Below, piece by piece: positions 18,348-27,800 of a stretch of 64,000 nt of DNA (position 1 is its first letter; each line of letters opens with the position of its first letter). The notes under the pieces were generated by a model. The model worked only from the letters and a program-made list of their open reading frames with translations. It had not been told where the DNA came from and did not search any database. The stretch covers positions 1 to 64,000 of the forward strand of contig VGHE01000014.1 of NCBI GenBank assembly GCA_016868315.1, read 5' to 3'. The translations under genes and the position numbers were made by a program. The DNA is from Betaproteobacteria bacterium (GTDB lineage: Bacteria > Bdellovibrionota_B > Oligoflexia > Silvanigrellales > Silvanigrellaceae).

Positions 18348-20022
18348 TTTCGGAGCCTTTCTTTTTCGGTTCTGAGAAAGGTTTGGCTTTGCCAAAATGA
18401 GGCTTGCCCTCTCCCTTGCTAAAGTGTGGCTTGCCTTCAGGCTTGCCAAACTGAGGCTTACCTTCGCCCTGACCAAACTTTGGCTTGCCTTGACCAAATG
18501 CTGGCTTGCCGCGCTTAGGTCCACCGAAAGACCGCTCTCCGCCACGGAAGCGGTCTCCGCCTTTTCCGCGCGGCGCATCACCGCGGCTCAGACGATCGCC
18601 CCACGATCTTTTCTCGCTGAAGTCTTGATCGAGGCGCACGAGTGGTTTGGTCATCTTGATGTCGTCGTTGTAATAAACATCCAACTTTTCCAAGCGACGA
18701 CCAACCATCTCCTGCAGAATCAAATCTTTTTCTTCTGCGCTGAGCTGGCCAACAGTTCTCTCCACAGCCTTTTGGATTGTTTTGCTGAAGGGCTTCTCGC
18801 GTGCCACCTTGAGCTCAGCAACCAAACCTTCTGCAGAGCGGTGAATCACTTCCGAAGCGGAAGGAACATCAACAGCCTCAGGCTTGATTTTGAGTTTGCG
18901 CATGATGAATTCATAGGAACGCACCGAAGAAGGAGTCACAATAGTCCAAGCTTCGCCGGCAGCGCCGTTGCGGCCTGTGCGACCCACGCGGTGCGTGTAA
19001 GACTCCGTATCAAAAGGCACGTTGAAGTTCACAACCAACGGCAGATCCTGCACGTCAATACCACGCGCGGCGACGTTGGTCGCAATCAAATACTTGAGCT
19101 TCTTCTCGCGGAATTTGTCCATTGTCTGGTTGCGCTCAACTTGGGTGAGGTCACCATGCAGAGCCGCAGCATCGAAGCCGCGTTGCATCAGGGCATCGGT
19201 GAGCTCAGCGCATTCCTGACGCGTTTTGCAGAAAACGATGGCCTGCACAGGGTTGTGGAATAGCAACGCATTGATGAGTGCCTTTTGCTCAGCGTAACCA
19301 CGCACTTCGAGATATTTGTGCTGAATTGTGGAGGGGGATTGTGCACCAGATGCAGCAATATTCACCTCAATTGGATCTTTGAGAGTCTTGCGGGCAATCG
19401 CGCGGATTTCCGGACTCAGCGTCGCCGAGAAGAACAGCGTTTGTGCTTTGGGAGAAAGCTGCGCACGAATTTTCTCGAGATCTTCGGCAAAGCCAAAGTC
19501 GAGCATTTGGTCGACTTCATCCAAGACAAAGCTTTCAATTTGGCTGAGCTCGAGCACGCCTTGATTAAGAAGGTCGTTCATACGGCCGGGCGTACCCACC
19601 ACAATATCCACGCCTTCCTGCAGAGCGCGTCTTTGCCGCGAGTAGCTGGAACCGCCCGTGATGGCGAGAGTGCGCAACTTCAACGCACTCACTGTGGAAT
19701 CGAGAACAGCAGCCACCTGTGTGGCGAGCTCGCGTGTCGGCGTGAGAATAAGCGCACGCAAACCACCATGCTTCTTCAAGCGCAGCGCAACGGGCAACGA
19801 AAATGCCAGGGTTTTGCCTGAGCCAGTGCTCGACTGAGCCAGAATATCGCGTCCTGTCAGAGCAGCGGGAATTGCGCGGGCCTGGATACTCGTTGGCTCC
19901 GTGATCCCCTGGGCGGCAAGCACATCACGCAAAACCTGTGGCAGGAAATCGAAATTTTCCATGACTTCAGGATTTGAAGAGGGCTGCGACTGCTCAGTGT
20001 GTGACAGTTCGTTGATATTCAA
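18328..20022 (-). CDS. DEAD-box ATP-dependent RNA helicase with basic GKPxFG tail
   Basis: 564 residues with all SF2 DEAD-box motifs: Q motif TSIQARAIP, motif I AQSSTGSGKT, Ia PTRELA, TPGR, II as DEVD (168-171) instead of DEAD, III SAT, IVFCKT, TNVAARGID and HRVGRTGR. A middle region (about 390-460) is followed by a low-complexity Arg/Gly/Lys tail of about 90 residues. The tail repeats GKPxFG and GEGKPxFG units, an RNA-binding or chaperoning tail as in RhlE/DeaD-like cold-shock helicases. The predicted start is TTG at 20,022 with a weak ribosome site. ATG at codon 21 (MENFDFLPQ) is where family homology begins and may be the real start. Likely role: RNA remodelling or ribosome assembly. Confidence 0.9.
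   Translation of the reverse strand: MNINELSHTEQSQPSSNPEVMENFDFLPQVLRDVLAAQGITEPTSIQARAIPAALTGRDILAQSSTGSGKTLAFSLPVALRLKKHGGLRALILTPTRELATQVAAVLDSTVSALKLRTLAITGGSSYSRQRRALQEGVDIVVGTPGRMNDLLNQGVLELSQIESFVLDEVDQMLDFGFAEDLEKIRAQLSPKAQTLFFSATLSPEIRAIARKTLKDPIEVNIAASGAQSPSTIQHKYLEVRGYAEQKALINALLFHNPVQAIVFCKTRQECAELTDALMQRGFDAAALHGDLTQVERNQTMDKFREKKLKYLIATNVAARGIDVQDLPLVVNFNVPFDTESYTHRVGRTGRNGAAGEAWTIVTPSSVRSYEFIMRKLKIKPEAVDVPSASEVIHRSAEGLVAELKVAREKPFSKTIQKAVERTVGQLSAEEKDLILQEMVGRRLEKLDVYYNDDIKMTKPLVRLDQDFSEKRSWGDRLSRGDAPRGKGGDRFRGGERSFGGPKRGKPAFGQGKPKFGQGEGKPQFGKPEGKPHFSKGEGKPHFGKAKPFSEPKKKGSEIRSPQQ
18339..18368 (+). terminator. Intrinsic terminator of rlpA
   Basis: GGCTCC (18,339-18,344) pairs with GGAGCC (18,352-18,357), followed by TTTCTTTTT. 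The hairpin includes the rlpA stop codon and lies within the 3' coding end of the opposing helicase gene. Confidence 0.75.
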
Positions 20023-20204
20023 GGTAGAGTCTTTCTGTGGGTTTCACTTCTAAAAGAGGCTTCAGAAGTAAAAAAGGTGAGTTCTTGCAGCAACTTTTGC
20101 CGCGGGAACAACTCAGTCGTTCCACAGAGTGCCCACAGGGTCAAGATGATTCTTGAATTTGAAGATTTTGCTCAAAAATAAAAAAGCTGAGACCCGCAGG
20201 GGGC

Positions 20205-20344
20205 TTATCTGCCGCAGTCGACCTTTTCCGCAAACGGAGCCCGAAAATCGAAGCTCTCAAGAACAGCGGTGTCGTTTTCCTGCATGTCCTTCAAATTGAA
20301 CGCCCAGCGTCCGCGCAGGCTCATAGGTTTTTCGAAGTTGAGCT
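20205..20344 (-). other. Frame-displaced C-terminus of the zinc peptidase
   Basis: The minus-strand frame -1 relative to the peptidase reads VKLNFEKPMSLRGRWAFN and ends ESFDF..FAEKVDCGR at a TAA (20,205-20,207). It begins exactly at the peptidase stop (its GTG overlaps the TGA). Composition and the in-register join (FEFL then VKLNFEK) suggest it was once fused. It has no ribosome site of its own. Confidence 0.5.
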
Positions 20345-21265
20345 TCACAAGAATTCAAAGTAGGGCTTGAACCAACAGCGCGGGCGCTGTGCATTGACCC
20401 AGCCATCGCGCGCCAAACACGATGTTTCACCAGCAGCACGCTCTGCTTCAAGACTGGAGCCACCTTGAGCCAGGCCTTTGCCTGGAATGACGCTTGGGTT
20501 GAAGGGAACCGTACACAACGCTCCTGCCACGTAAGTATCGAGGCGGCACTGCGCTTCGGGGTGTTCGTCGTTGGTTTGAGTCACGACCTTCTTGCTGGGA
20601 GTTTCAAACTTGGGAGTTTCGGAGCTGCGCAACGCCGCAAGCAGCGAGGCAAGCGACAAGCCGGCGTTTGACGTGCGATAGCAGAGGTCACGTTCGGGCT
20701 GCTGTGCGTGATTTGTATCACAGAGCGACTTGGCAAATGGCAGAACAGTTTCTCGGTGCTTCGCATTTTCGTTGAGATCGGCACGCCAAATCTCTTTTGC
20801 ACAAGATTCGGTGGCAAAGTAATCGGATTGTCCTTCATTCGATGCCCAGCCCATATCGGCATCGCGCGCCATCACATAGCCACCCAAATGGTGGCCGAGT
20901 TCATGGCACAACACCATCGCAAAACCGTCGGGAGTCACCTCAGGACGACGCGCAAGGCCTCCGTACATATTCACTTCCCAGAGATCGTCGGTTTGCACCG
21001 CCGTAGCATTGACCGTGTCGTCTTTCCAAAGCCTGTTGATCTTCAACTTGGCTCCATGACCTTTCACAATCGGTGTGTAAATTTTCTCGGCGCGGGCAAT
21101 GATCTCCGCAAACTGGCGTGCACTGATGTTCGACTTTTCCAGTGGTGAAGGGCGCAGATGCAACTTGTTGGGAGGAAAGCAGGTCGTTTTAGATGCCGCG
21201 CTCAATGAGGCCGGAAAAATTCCCAAAACAATGGCACTGCTCAAGACAAACTGCTTGAAGGCCAT
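20345..21265 (-). CDS. Secreted HExxH zinc metallopeptidase (gluzincin-like)
   Basis: 306 residues with a signal peptide (FVLSSAIVLGIFPASLSA). The zinc motif is LCHELGHHLGG (HELGH at 121-125), with a likely third ligand Glu in NEGQSDYFATESC (about 144-155). The HExxH...E-x-x-x-D layout is that of gluzincins such as M48-like enzymes, but no membrane helices are present, so a soluble periplasmic or extracellular enzyme is inferred. The C-terminal third is Cys-rich (AQCRLDTY, GALCTVPF, ETSCLAR, PRCWFKPY) and may be a separate substrate-binding domain. The stop at 20,345 appears premature, since a further 47 residues lie in the -1 frame. Transcribed towards the helicase gene; no clear promoter seen. 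Confidence 0.8.
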   Translation of the reverse strand: MAFKQFVLSSAIVLGIFPASLSAASKTTCFPPNKLHLRPSPLEKSNISARQFAEIIARAEKIYTPIVKGHGAKLKINRLWKDDTVNATAVQTDDLWEVNMYGGLARRPEVTPDGFAMVLCHELGHHLGGYVMARDADMGWASNEGQSDYFATESCAKEIWRADLNENAKHRETVLPFAKSLCDTNHAQQPERDLCYRTSNAGLSLASLLAALRSSETPKFETPSKKVVTQTNDEHPEAQCRLDTYVAGALCTVPFNPSVIPGKGLAQGGSSLEAERAAGETSCLARDGWVNAQRPRCWFKPYFEFL

Positions 21266-21346
21266 GAATCACCGAGGCTTTTAATTATTATTTTAACGCG
21301 CAAAGAATAGCAGAGGAAATGTTGCAGCAAAAATATTTCGAAGGAA

Positions 21347-21775
21347 TTATTTTGTGGTAACAGCTGCAAGAATCCGCACCGGCTCACAGATATCATTGTG
21401 ATACGCGAAGACTTCATCAATCGAATTCACCGCAATCCATGCCACGCCGCGGTGATATGCGGCGTCATTCACGACCCGTGCGTGTGGATTCAACAACCGG
21501 CCACAGAGAAATGTGGTGCGACAATCATTAATTTGCCCATCCCACTCAAAATCATAGGTGCGCTCGAGCACAGGTTCTGGAAGTATTTCTATTTGATAAC
21601 CGGTTTCTTCGAGTGTTTCGCGAACAGCTGCGTGTGCGGAGGATTCGCCCTCCTCAATTTTTCCACCAGGAATGAAGAAATACCGACGCTTGTTGTGTGG
21701 ATCTTCGGCATAAAACCCAAGCACACGATCCTCGTGCACAACCACAACACTCACCCTGCGACGAACTTGCTTCAT
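21347..21775 (-). CDS. Nudix hydrolase, third gene of the SbtA-SbtB operon
   Basis: 142 residues with a complete Nudix box GGKIEEGESSAHAAVRETLE followed by ETGY (pattern Gx5Ex7REUxEExGU). This implies Mg-dependent hydrolysis of a nucleoside diphosphate linked to another moiety. The substrate cannot be read from the sequence. Start ATG overlaps the stop of the SbtB-like gene by 4 bp (ATGA), so the two are translationally coupled. That coupling to a nucleotide-sensing PII-like protein suggests a link to adenine-nucleotide or cyclic-nucleotide turnover, which is inference. It could instead be a passenger housekeeping hydrolase. Confidence 0.9.
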   Translation of the reverse strand: MKQVRRRVSVVVVHEDRVLGFYAEDPHNKRRYFFIPGGKIEEGESSAHAAVRETLEETGYQIEILPEPVLERTYDFEWDGQINDCRTTFLCGRLLNPHARVVNDAAYHRGVAWIAVNSIDEVFAYHNDICEPVRILAAVTTK

Positions 21776-22101
21776 GCTTTAGCATTGCCCATCTCACAGA
21801 AGATTTCTGGGCGTAGAACCTGAGCATCGCTCACATAGAAGCCCACATCAAAGTGGTTGAAAAACATTTTCTGCAAATGTTCGAGGATAGCAGATACCAT
21901 TTCGGGCCGCACCAGGAACTCGATTTTCAGTTGTGACTCATGCAGGTCGACACTGGTTTCGTTGCCAAATTCCTCAACCCGAACGGCACTTGTGCGCACA
22001 CTTTTCACGCCCATAGATTGAAGCAAATTGATAGCTCTCTGCGCCACAGAGAGTTCACACGTCATGGAAATCAATTTCATCGGAGTGAGGGATTGGGTCA
22101 T
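21772..22101 (-). CDS. sbtB: PII-like SbtB-type regulator of the bicarbonate transporter
   Basis: 109 residues directly downstream of an SbtA-like permease with an ATGA overlap, the usual place for SbtB. Size and the pattern of a compact alpha/beta ferredoxin-like fold (VEEFGNETSVDLHESQLKIE as T-loop region, FLVRPEMVSAILEHLQKMFF as second helix) fit PII-like proteins. In cyanobacteria SbtB is a trimer that binds AMP, ADP or cAMP and controls SbtA. Pairwise similarity is weak, so the call rests partly on context. Confidence 0.72.
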   Translation of the reverse strand: MTQSLTPMKLISMTCELSVAQRAINLLQSMGVKSVRTSAVRVEEFGNETSVDLHESQLKIEFLVRPEMVSAILEHLQKMFFNHFDVGFYVSDAQVLRPEIFCEMGNAKA

Positions 22102-23135
22102 GGGAAAATCTCCGTGAGGTACTGCACGATTTTAAGATACAGAGGGATTCCCACAACCAGGTTAAACGGAAATGTGACTGTCAAAGCCGCTGTCAGATAG
22201 ATTCCGGGATTTGCTTCGGGCAAGGCAATACGAACCGCAGCAGGTGCTGCAATATACGAGGCACTGGCAGCCAATGCACTCAGAATTGCTGTGCCACCCA
22301 AGCTGAGACCCGACATGTGTCCAAGCACTGCTCCGAGCATCGCATTCAGGAGGGGAACGAGCGTGCCGAAGAGCACCACAAAAACGCCGACCTTTCTGAG
22401 ATCCCGAAAGCGCTTCGATGCCACAATTCCCATTTCAAGAAGAAAGAGCGCCACCACACCCTGAAATGGAGCACCAAACAGAGGTTCAACCCGCGCGTAA
22501 CCCGAACTTCCACTAAGCGCACCAATCACAAGGCCACCCATGAGCAAGAGTAGGCTTCTGCCCGAAACGATTTCGTGCAGCGCTGTGCGCAGGGTTGTCC
22601 AGTCGGTTGAAGAATGGGCAGAACCTGAGCCAACACTCGAATCTAGGCCTGAAGCAGGAGATGGCTTGAGCCGTGCCAGCATAAGACCCACAACGATGGC
22701 AGGAGCCTCCAGGATAACCACAAGCGTGGAAATAAACCCCTCATAGGCAATCCCAATGGATGAGAGAAAGCTCTGGGCCGCAATGAATGTCACAACAGAA
22801 ACGGAACCGTAGTGCGCCGCAAGAGCTGCGGAATCGGTCACACTCAACTTTCCGAAAATCCGGGAGACGGTATAAGCAACGAGCGGCGTAATGACGCCTA
22901 TGGCAAGTGTTGCAAGTGCTGGCTTCCAGAGCTCAGCGACATTTGAATGCGAGAGCTCCACCCCACCTTTGAGTCCCAGGGCAAAAAGCAGATAAATGGT
23001 GAGCAGCGAATAAATAGACTCCGGAATGCGCAGATCGCTTTTCACCCAGGTGGCAATACAGCCAAGCAGAAAACAAAGCACAACTGGTGACAGCAGGTTT
23101 GTTTGCACGGCACTTAGGGTGTCGAAACCGGACAT
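22098..23135 (-). CDS. sbtA: SbtA-like sodium-dependent bicarbonate permease
   Basis: 345 residues and about ten hydrophobic helices in two inverted halves separated by a polar loop (PSPASGLDSSVGSGSAHSST). Motifs such as YLLFALGLKGGVEL, AAHYGSVSVVTF, LLEMGIVASKR and AASASYIAAPAAVR are characteristic of the SbtA/DUF897 (Sbt_1) family, which imports bicarbonate with sodium across the inner membrane. First gene of a three-gene coupled operon (SbtA, SbtB-like, Nudix). The host shows no sign of carbon fixation in this window, so bicarbonate may feed carboxylases or pH balance; transport of another anion is possible. Confidence 0.88.
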   Translation of the reverse strand: MSGFDTLSAVQTNLLSPVVLCFLLGCIATWVKSDLRIPESIYSLLTIYLLFALGLKGGVELSHSNVAELWKPALATLAIGVITPLVAYTVSRIFGKLSVTDSAALAAHYGSVSVVTFIAAQSFLSSIGIAYEGFISTLVVILEAPAIVVGLMLARLKPSPASGLDSSVGSGSAHSSTDWTTLRTALHEIVSGRSLLLLMGGLVIGALSGSSGYARVEPLFGAPFQGVVALFLLEMGIVASKRFRDLRKVGVFVVLFGTLVPLLNAMLGAVLGHMSGLSLGGTAILSALAASASYIAAPAAVRIALPEANPGIYLTAALTVTFPFNLVVGIPLYLKIVQYLTEIFP

Positions 23136-23277
23136 TCAGCAACCTCATGAAAAAAGCACCGACGGCTGTTCCACAGCAGCGACCTCACAGGGATAAAGAA
23201 TTCTTGGTTGTTAATCAAATCCGGGCACGGTAGAAATATTCATTGATGGCTCATGAATACGCACCGAGGACGCGACC

Positions 23278-24375
23278 TTGACCAACATCCACCCGGCACT
23301 TCTCAAACGCAAAATCATCCATGTCGACATGGATGCATTTTATGCGGCTGTTGAAATGCGAGATAATCCGGCATTGGTGGGGCGCGCTGTCGTCATTGGC
23401 GGATCACCACAATCGCGAGCTGTGGTTTGCACGGCAAACTACGAAGCGCGCAAATTTGGAATCCGTTCTGCTATGGCATGTGCAAAGGCTTACCGCCTGT
23501 GTCCCGAAGCGGTTTTTCTCTACCCCAATTTTGAAAAGTATTATCAGGTCTCGGAACAGATCCGTGCGATCTTCGCACGCTTCACTTCAGTCATTGAGCC
23601 TCTCTCACTCGATGAAGCGTATCTCGATGTAACGGAGAACACCTCAGGGCTCTATGCCGTGCAGATTGGCAAGGCTATCCAGGAAGCGGTTGCGCGCGAA
23701 TTGCAGCTGTCGTGTTCTGTTGGAGTGGCACCTAACAAGCTCGTTGCCAAAATAGCATCCGACTTCCGCAAACCCGCGGGTCTGACTGTCGTTCCTCCCG
23801 AGAAAGTCGCAGATTTTATGCATGGACTGGAAGTACGAAAGATCTTCGGTGTGGGTCCTGCTACAGAAAAACGCTTACATGCCCTGGGCATCAAAACCTG
23901 TGCTGATGTCCTCAACACACCCCTCATCCATCTCGAAAATCACTTGGGTTCTTTTGCGCACTGGATTCACTCTGCGGCGCAGGGGATTGATGAGCGCCGT
24001 GTGCACACGAGCCGCGAGCGCAAATCGCTCGGCCGCGAAGACACCTTTTCCAAAGACATCCTGAGTCTTCCGCAGCTGCTTCAAGAGTTACAGACCCTAT
24101 CCGAGAAAACCGCGAGCGACTTGCACAAACGCGACCTCACGGGAAAAACAGTGACCCTCAAGGTCAAGTATGGTGATTTCCAACAAATCACCCGCAGCCA
24201 AACGTTGCGCAGAGCAACCAACAGTGCAGCTGAAATATTTGAATCGACACGAAGACTGCTTCTCGAGCGTTCAGAGGCGGGTCAGCGCCCAATTCGACTC
24301 TTGGGACTCAGCGTCTCTAACCTAGAAAAGGCAGACGCAACGGCGTGGGAGTTTTCATCCACCCTGACGGACTGA
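23278..24375 (+). CDS. dinB: DNA polymerase IV (Y-family translesion polymerase)
   Basis: 365 residues. The start is a TTG preceded by GAGG at good spacing, with a TGA in frame a few codons upstream. Catalytic motifs: HVDMDAFYAAVE (Asp17, Asp19) and the SLDEAYLD loop (Asp112, Glu113). The thumb helix-hairpin-helix region is KIFGVGPATEKRLHALGI, and the little-finger domain runs from about residue 235. The protein stops shortly after the little finger, with no clear beta-clamp-binding peptide of the QLxLF type at the end, so clamp contact may be weak. No LexA-like box was identified upstream. The 3' end overlaps a small convergent gene by 21 bp. Confidence 0.95.
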   Translation: MTNIHPALLKRKIIHVDMDAFYAAVEMRDNPALVGRAVVIGGSPQSRAVVCTANYEARKFGIRSAMACAKAYRLCPEAVFLYPNFEKYYQVSEQIRAIFARFTSVIEPLSLDEAYLDVTENTSGLYAVQIGKAIQEAVARELQLSCSVGVAPNKLVAKIASDFRKPAGLTVVPPEKVADFMHGLEVRKIFGVGPATEKRLHALGIKTCADVLNTPLIHLENHLGSFAHWIHSAAQGIDERRVHTSRERKSLGREDTFSKDILSLPQLLQELQTLSEKTASDLHKRDLTGKTVTLKVKYGDFQQITRSQTLRRATNSAAEIFESTRRLLLERSEAGQRPIRLLGLSVSNLEKADATAWEFSSTLTD

Positions 24376-24615
24376 AATGCTGACGGTATCGAGCGTAATG
24401 CCATCGGCCGCTGGAAAACGTGATTCACTCCACGTTTTGGTTTCAGGATTGTAAGTCTTAATTACAATCTGACCGTCGACCAGCGAAATATTCTGAACCG
24501 TGCCGTCCGAACAAACAAACTTCCGAATATTTCCTTCGTTCAAACCGCGGCAGCTTGCTTCCGCATAAGCCGACCCGAGTGACACAACGGCAACCATAAA
24601 AAGCTTCATCCACAT
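24355..24615 (-). CDS. Small secreted protein, unknown function
   Basis: 86 residues with a cleavable signal peptide (MKLFMVAVVSLGSAYA then EASC). The mature chain of about 65 residues has two Cys (ASCRG, FVCSDG), probably one disulfide, and a repetitive beta-strand look (ISLVDGQIVIKTYNPETKTW). GAGGG lies about 9 bp before the ATG. The 3' end overlaps dinB. Codon pattern and signal peptide support a real gene, but no family is recognised. Confidence 0.65.
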   Translation of the reverse strand: MWMKLFMVAVVSLGSAYAEASCRGLNEGNIRKFVCSDGTVQNISLVDGQIVIKTYNPETKTWSESRFPAADGITLDTVSISVRQGG

Positions 24616-24802
24616 GACACAAAACCCTCGAAAAAAGATTGTCTTCCCGTTGGGAGCGTTATCGGAACAAATCCGAATCGCCTTTAATCTCTTTGATAAC
24701 CCATTGAAGCAGCGTCAAAAAATCTGAAATGCACATTTTTCTTGCAGGCGCCTGGATTTGAGCCTACTTGACCTCGTTGACGCCAATCCGGAGGGATGAA
24801 GG

Positions 24803-27800
24803 GTGGTTAGATTCAAGTTTCTAATTTTAATAGCCTTTCTTGCTGCGCTCAGCCCCTGGAGCACCGCTCTGGCACAGGGTGTTGGACCACTTTTTCGAAG
24901 CGAAATTGAAGCAACCTTCTTCGAGGGTGGAAAAGTCTCACCTCAAAAAATCGACCGCTTCCGCGCGAATGTGGAAACAACTCAAAACGAAATTCAAAAG
25001 TCACTCACAGACTATTACATCAATGTGGGGCAAAAGAGCCCCGAAGAGGCTGCAAAAAAAGCCGCTTCCACATCTCTTGTCAGTGCATATGAACGCCTGA
25101 ACAAAATTATTGCCAAACTAAAAACAGCCCAAGGGCAGGCCGCCTATGACTTGGGAGCAGCAGCGCTGCAGCTTGGTTATGGCGTGCGCTCGGAAGGGCG
25201 CTGGATGGACTACGAAGAAATCGCCGGTTACGCGAAAGGTCTATTCAAACGCTATCAAGTCAAGCGCCGCAACAACCACCAGAGCGAGGCTTCGAACCTC
25301 TGGAATGCGGCTCAATCGCGCTACTACACTCAGGCAGAGCTGCTGGCACTCAAAGCCAAAGGCGGCGATGTGTCGGCTCTCAACCCGATGGGCGACGGAT
25401 CCTATTGGACTAACGTGGAGCAATCTCGCCAAGCCATGATGGGTACCTTCCAGCGTGCGGCGGGTTTGTATCAGAACGTGAATTTCGAGTTTCCGATGGA
25501 TGGTGCAACCGTTAACTTTGATGAGGTCAAACGTTCCCAAAGCCGCCCAAAATTCGACGTCACATGGACGGTGAATGGCAAGAAGAAAAAGTTCAAACTC
25601 AAATTCCTTTCTGAAACCAACAGCGAAGTCACAGCAGCAACCCTCCTCTCCGCCCTTGGATTTAACACCGATGCATCGCAGCGCATCAACCGAGTGAAAG
25701 TGCGATTCAAGGACGGTGAGAAAGCCATCTTTCATCGCGATTTGGAAAGCTACTATGCCTACTGGGAACTACAGAACGCGGTATTGGAAGATGGTCGCGA
25801 TGCCCAGGGTGACTATCTGATTTTACGCGAAGCGCTTCTTGAAGGACGCTCGGAAGAACTCACCCGTGTTGGTGCCTGGTCGTACACAAAGACAGGTCAT
25901 CCTGAAACACGTGAGGTGCGTGCCCTTCCTGTCTTTATGGCTTGGATTGCCAACAACGACATGAAGGAATCAGGTCAAAACAAAGTGATTCTGAACCGCA
26001 ACTTTCCCGCCGAGAAACTTTTCTTCACCAATGGCGACCTCGGCTGGTCTTTCGGAAACTTCCTGTTCCCTGAGTCAGTTGGATGGTTCAAGTGGAACGT
26101 TATCAAGGATATTCGCGAAGATTCCGTGTCGTTCAACTACCTCACGTGGCACTATACAGAACTCTTCCAGCACACAACGTGGGATGATGCCCGCTGGATG
26201 GTACGCCTCATTGCACGCCTGAGCCGTGATCAAATTCGTGCCGCTGTCCTTGCAGGGCAGTGGAATCCCAAGGTGGAAAATGTTCTCATCGAAAAGCTCG
26301 TGGCACGGCGCAATCAGCTCGTAAAAACATTTGAACTCGACAAAGAGTTTGAACTGCTGAGTGTTGATGGAAGCGTTGCACCCTCCGACAAAGAGACTGA
26401 ACTCGGATGGCAGACCGATGGTGGCGCAGTGGGCGGAGCACCCACGCAGTCAAATGAAAAACTGCTCGCCATGATCGAGGCCATGAGCCGGCCGGTGTTT
26501 GAATATCTGAGTCCATCACTTATGAGCATCCAAGTGGGACTGATGAACTCAGCCGTCAACCGTGCGCTCAAACCAATCACAGAAATACGCTTAACAGGTG
26601 ATGATCTAGCAGGCCTCGGACTCCCCTTTGCAGCAGGTATAATTCTGCGCGTGAACCGCTCCATAGTGCGCAACGAACAACCACGCAGCATGAATGAACG
26701 CTTCCTTGTGCACGACCAAATGGTTGTAGGTTGGACACTCGGTGCCAATGTTGTGAATGTCGGTAGCTCAATCACCTACTACCGCAGCTTCAATCTTGTT
26801 TATCCCGTGCGCAGCCAAAGCGAAGGTGCCTACAAAGCAGCCTACTTGCCTGCACTGCTCATGCCCTTTGCGCCCGGGCAATTCAAACTTCCAAACAAAC
26901 ATTCGCTTATGTTCGAAGACTACGTTGAGGGTCGGGGCTCACTCAATGTTGCTGGCCACACGCCCGTGGAACTCAATGCAGGCGCGAGCCTTGCACGGGT
27001 CTATTTGAAACGCACCTTGATGAGCGACCGTGCCGACAAAAAGGTCGATATTCTTATCGACAATTCTCACTACACCGAGCTCAGTGCACGTGTGACAGCC
27101 GCTCTGCGCGCGGGTTTTGTTGGAATCAGCTTTCCCTTCTTCGATGGAAGTATCAAGAAAGGCTCGCTCGACAGAGAACTCTGGACAATTCCGACTGATT
27201 CGCCCGAATCTCGCTTCCGAGCGCGGCAGGCACTGAGCCTGATTGCCACGGCCATGCGCACAGATTCCCTGCCAAGTATTGCACGGCGCAAAGAGATCGA
27301 TGCGGAATTCCTCTCGCGCAAATGGGGCTTCAATCTCTTTAATCTAGTGACCTCACTCGATACGCGTATCACATCGAACTTTGAGGAACGCGACTCAGCC
27401 GCACCCGGTGTTGTCGAAAAGAAATTCCAAATTGAAAACGTGAGCGAGGAATACTGGAAGGCTCCGATTCTCGATATTCAAGAACGCGACACTGTAAAGA
27501 GCTTCTTCATGGGCATAAAATCCGAATCAGGCGAACTCAAGGATACAATCCTGGGTTTGAACATTCGCCAGTGGGATTCCGCAACCACCTCGCGCGAACT
27601 CAAGGACGATTCTGTTGTGCTTGCGCAAAAAGCAGCCGCAGACCCGAACTTCATTATATTCTCGCCAGAAATTCACACCAATAAAGACCAATGGGGGGCT
27701 GTGGTCACATTGCTCGACCTGTTGATTTATCAAGACGGTGTTGAAAAACTCCTGGCCATCAGCGACGAGCAATGGTGGGCGCAATTCACACGCCTTACAA

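Noticed and set aside
18397-19821. Several long plus-strand open frames opposite the helicase gene
   Set aside because: They are antisense shadows of the helicase, which has all conserved motifs on the minus strand.
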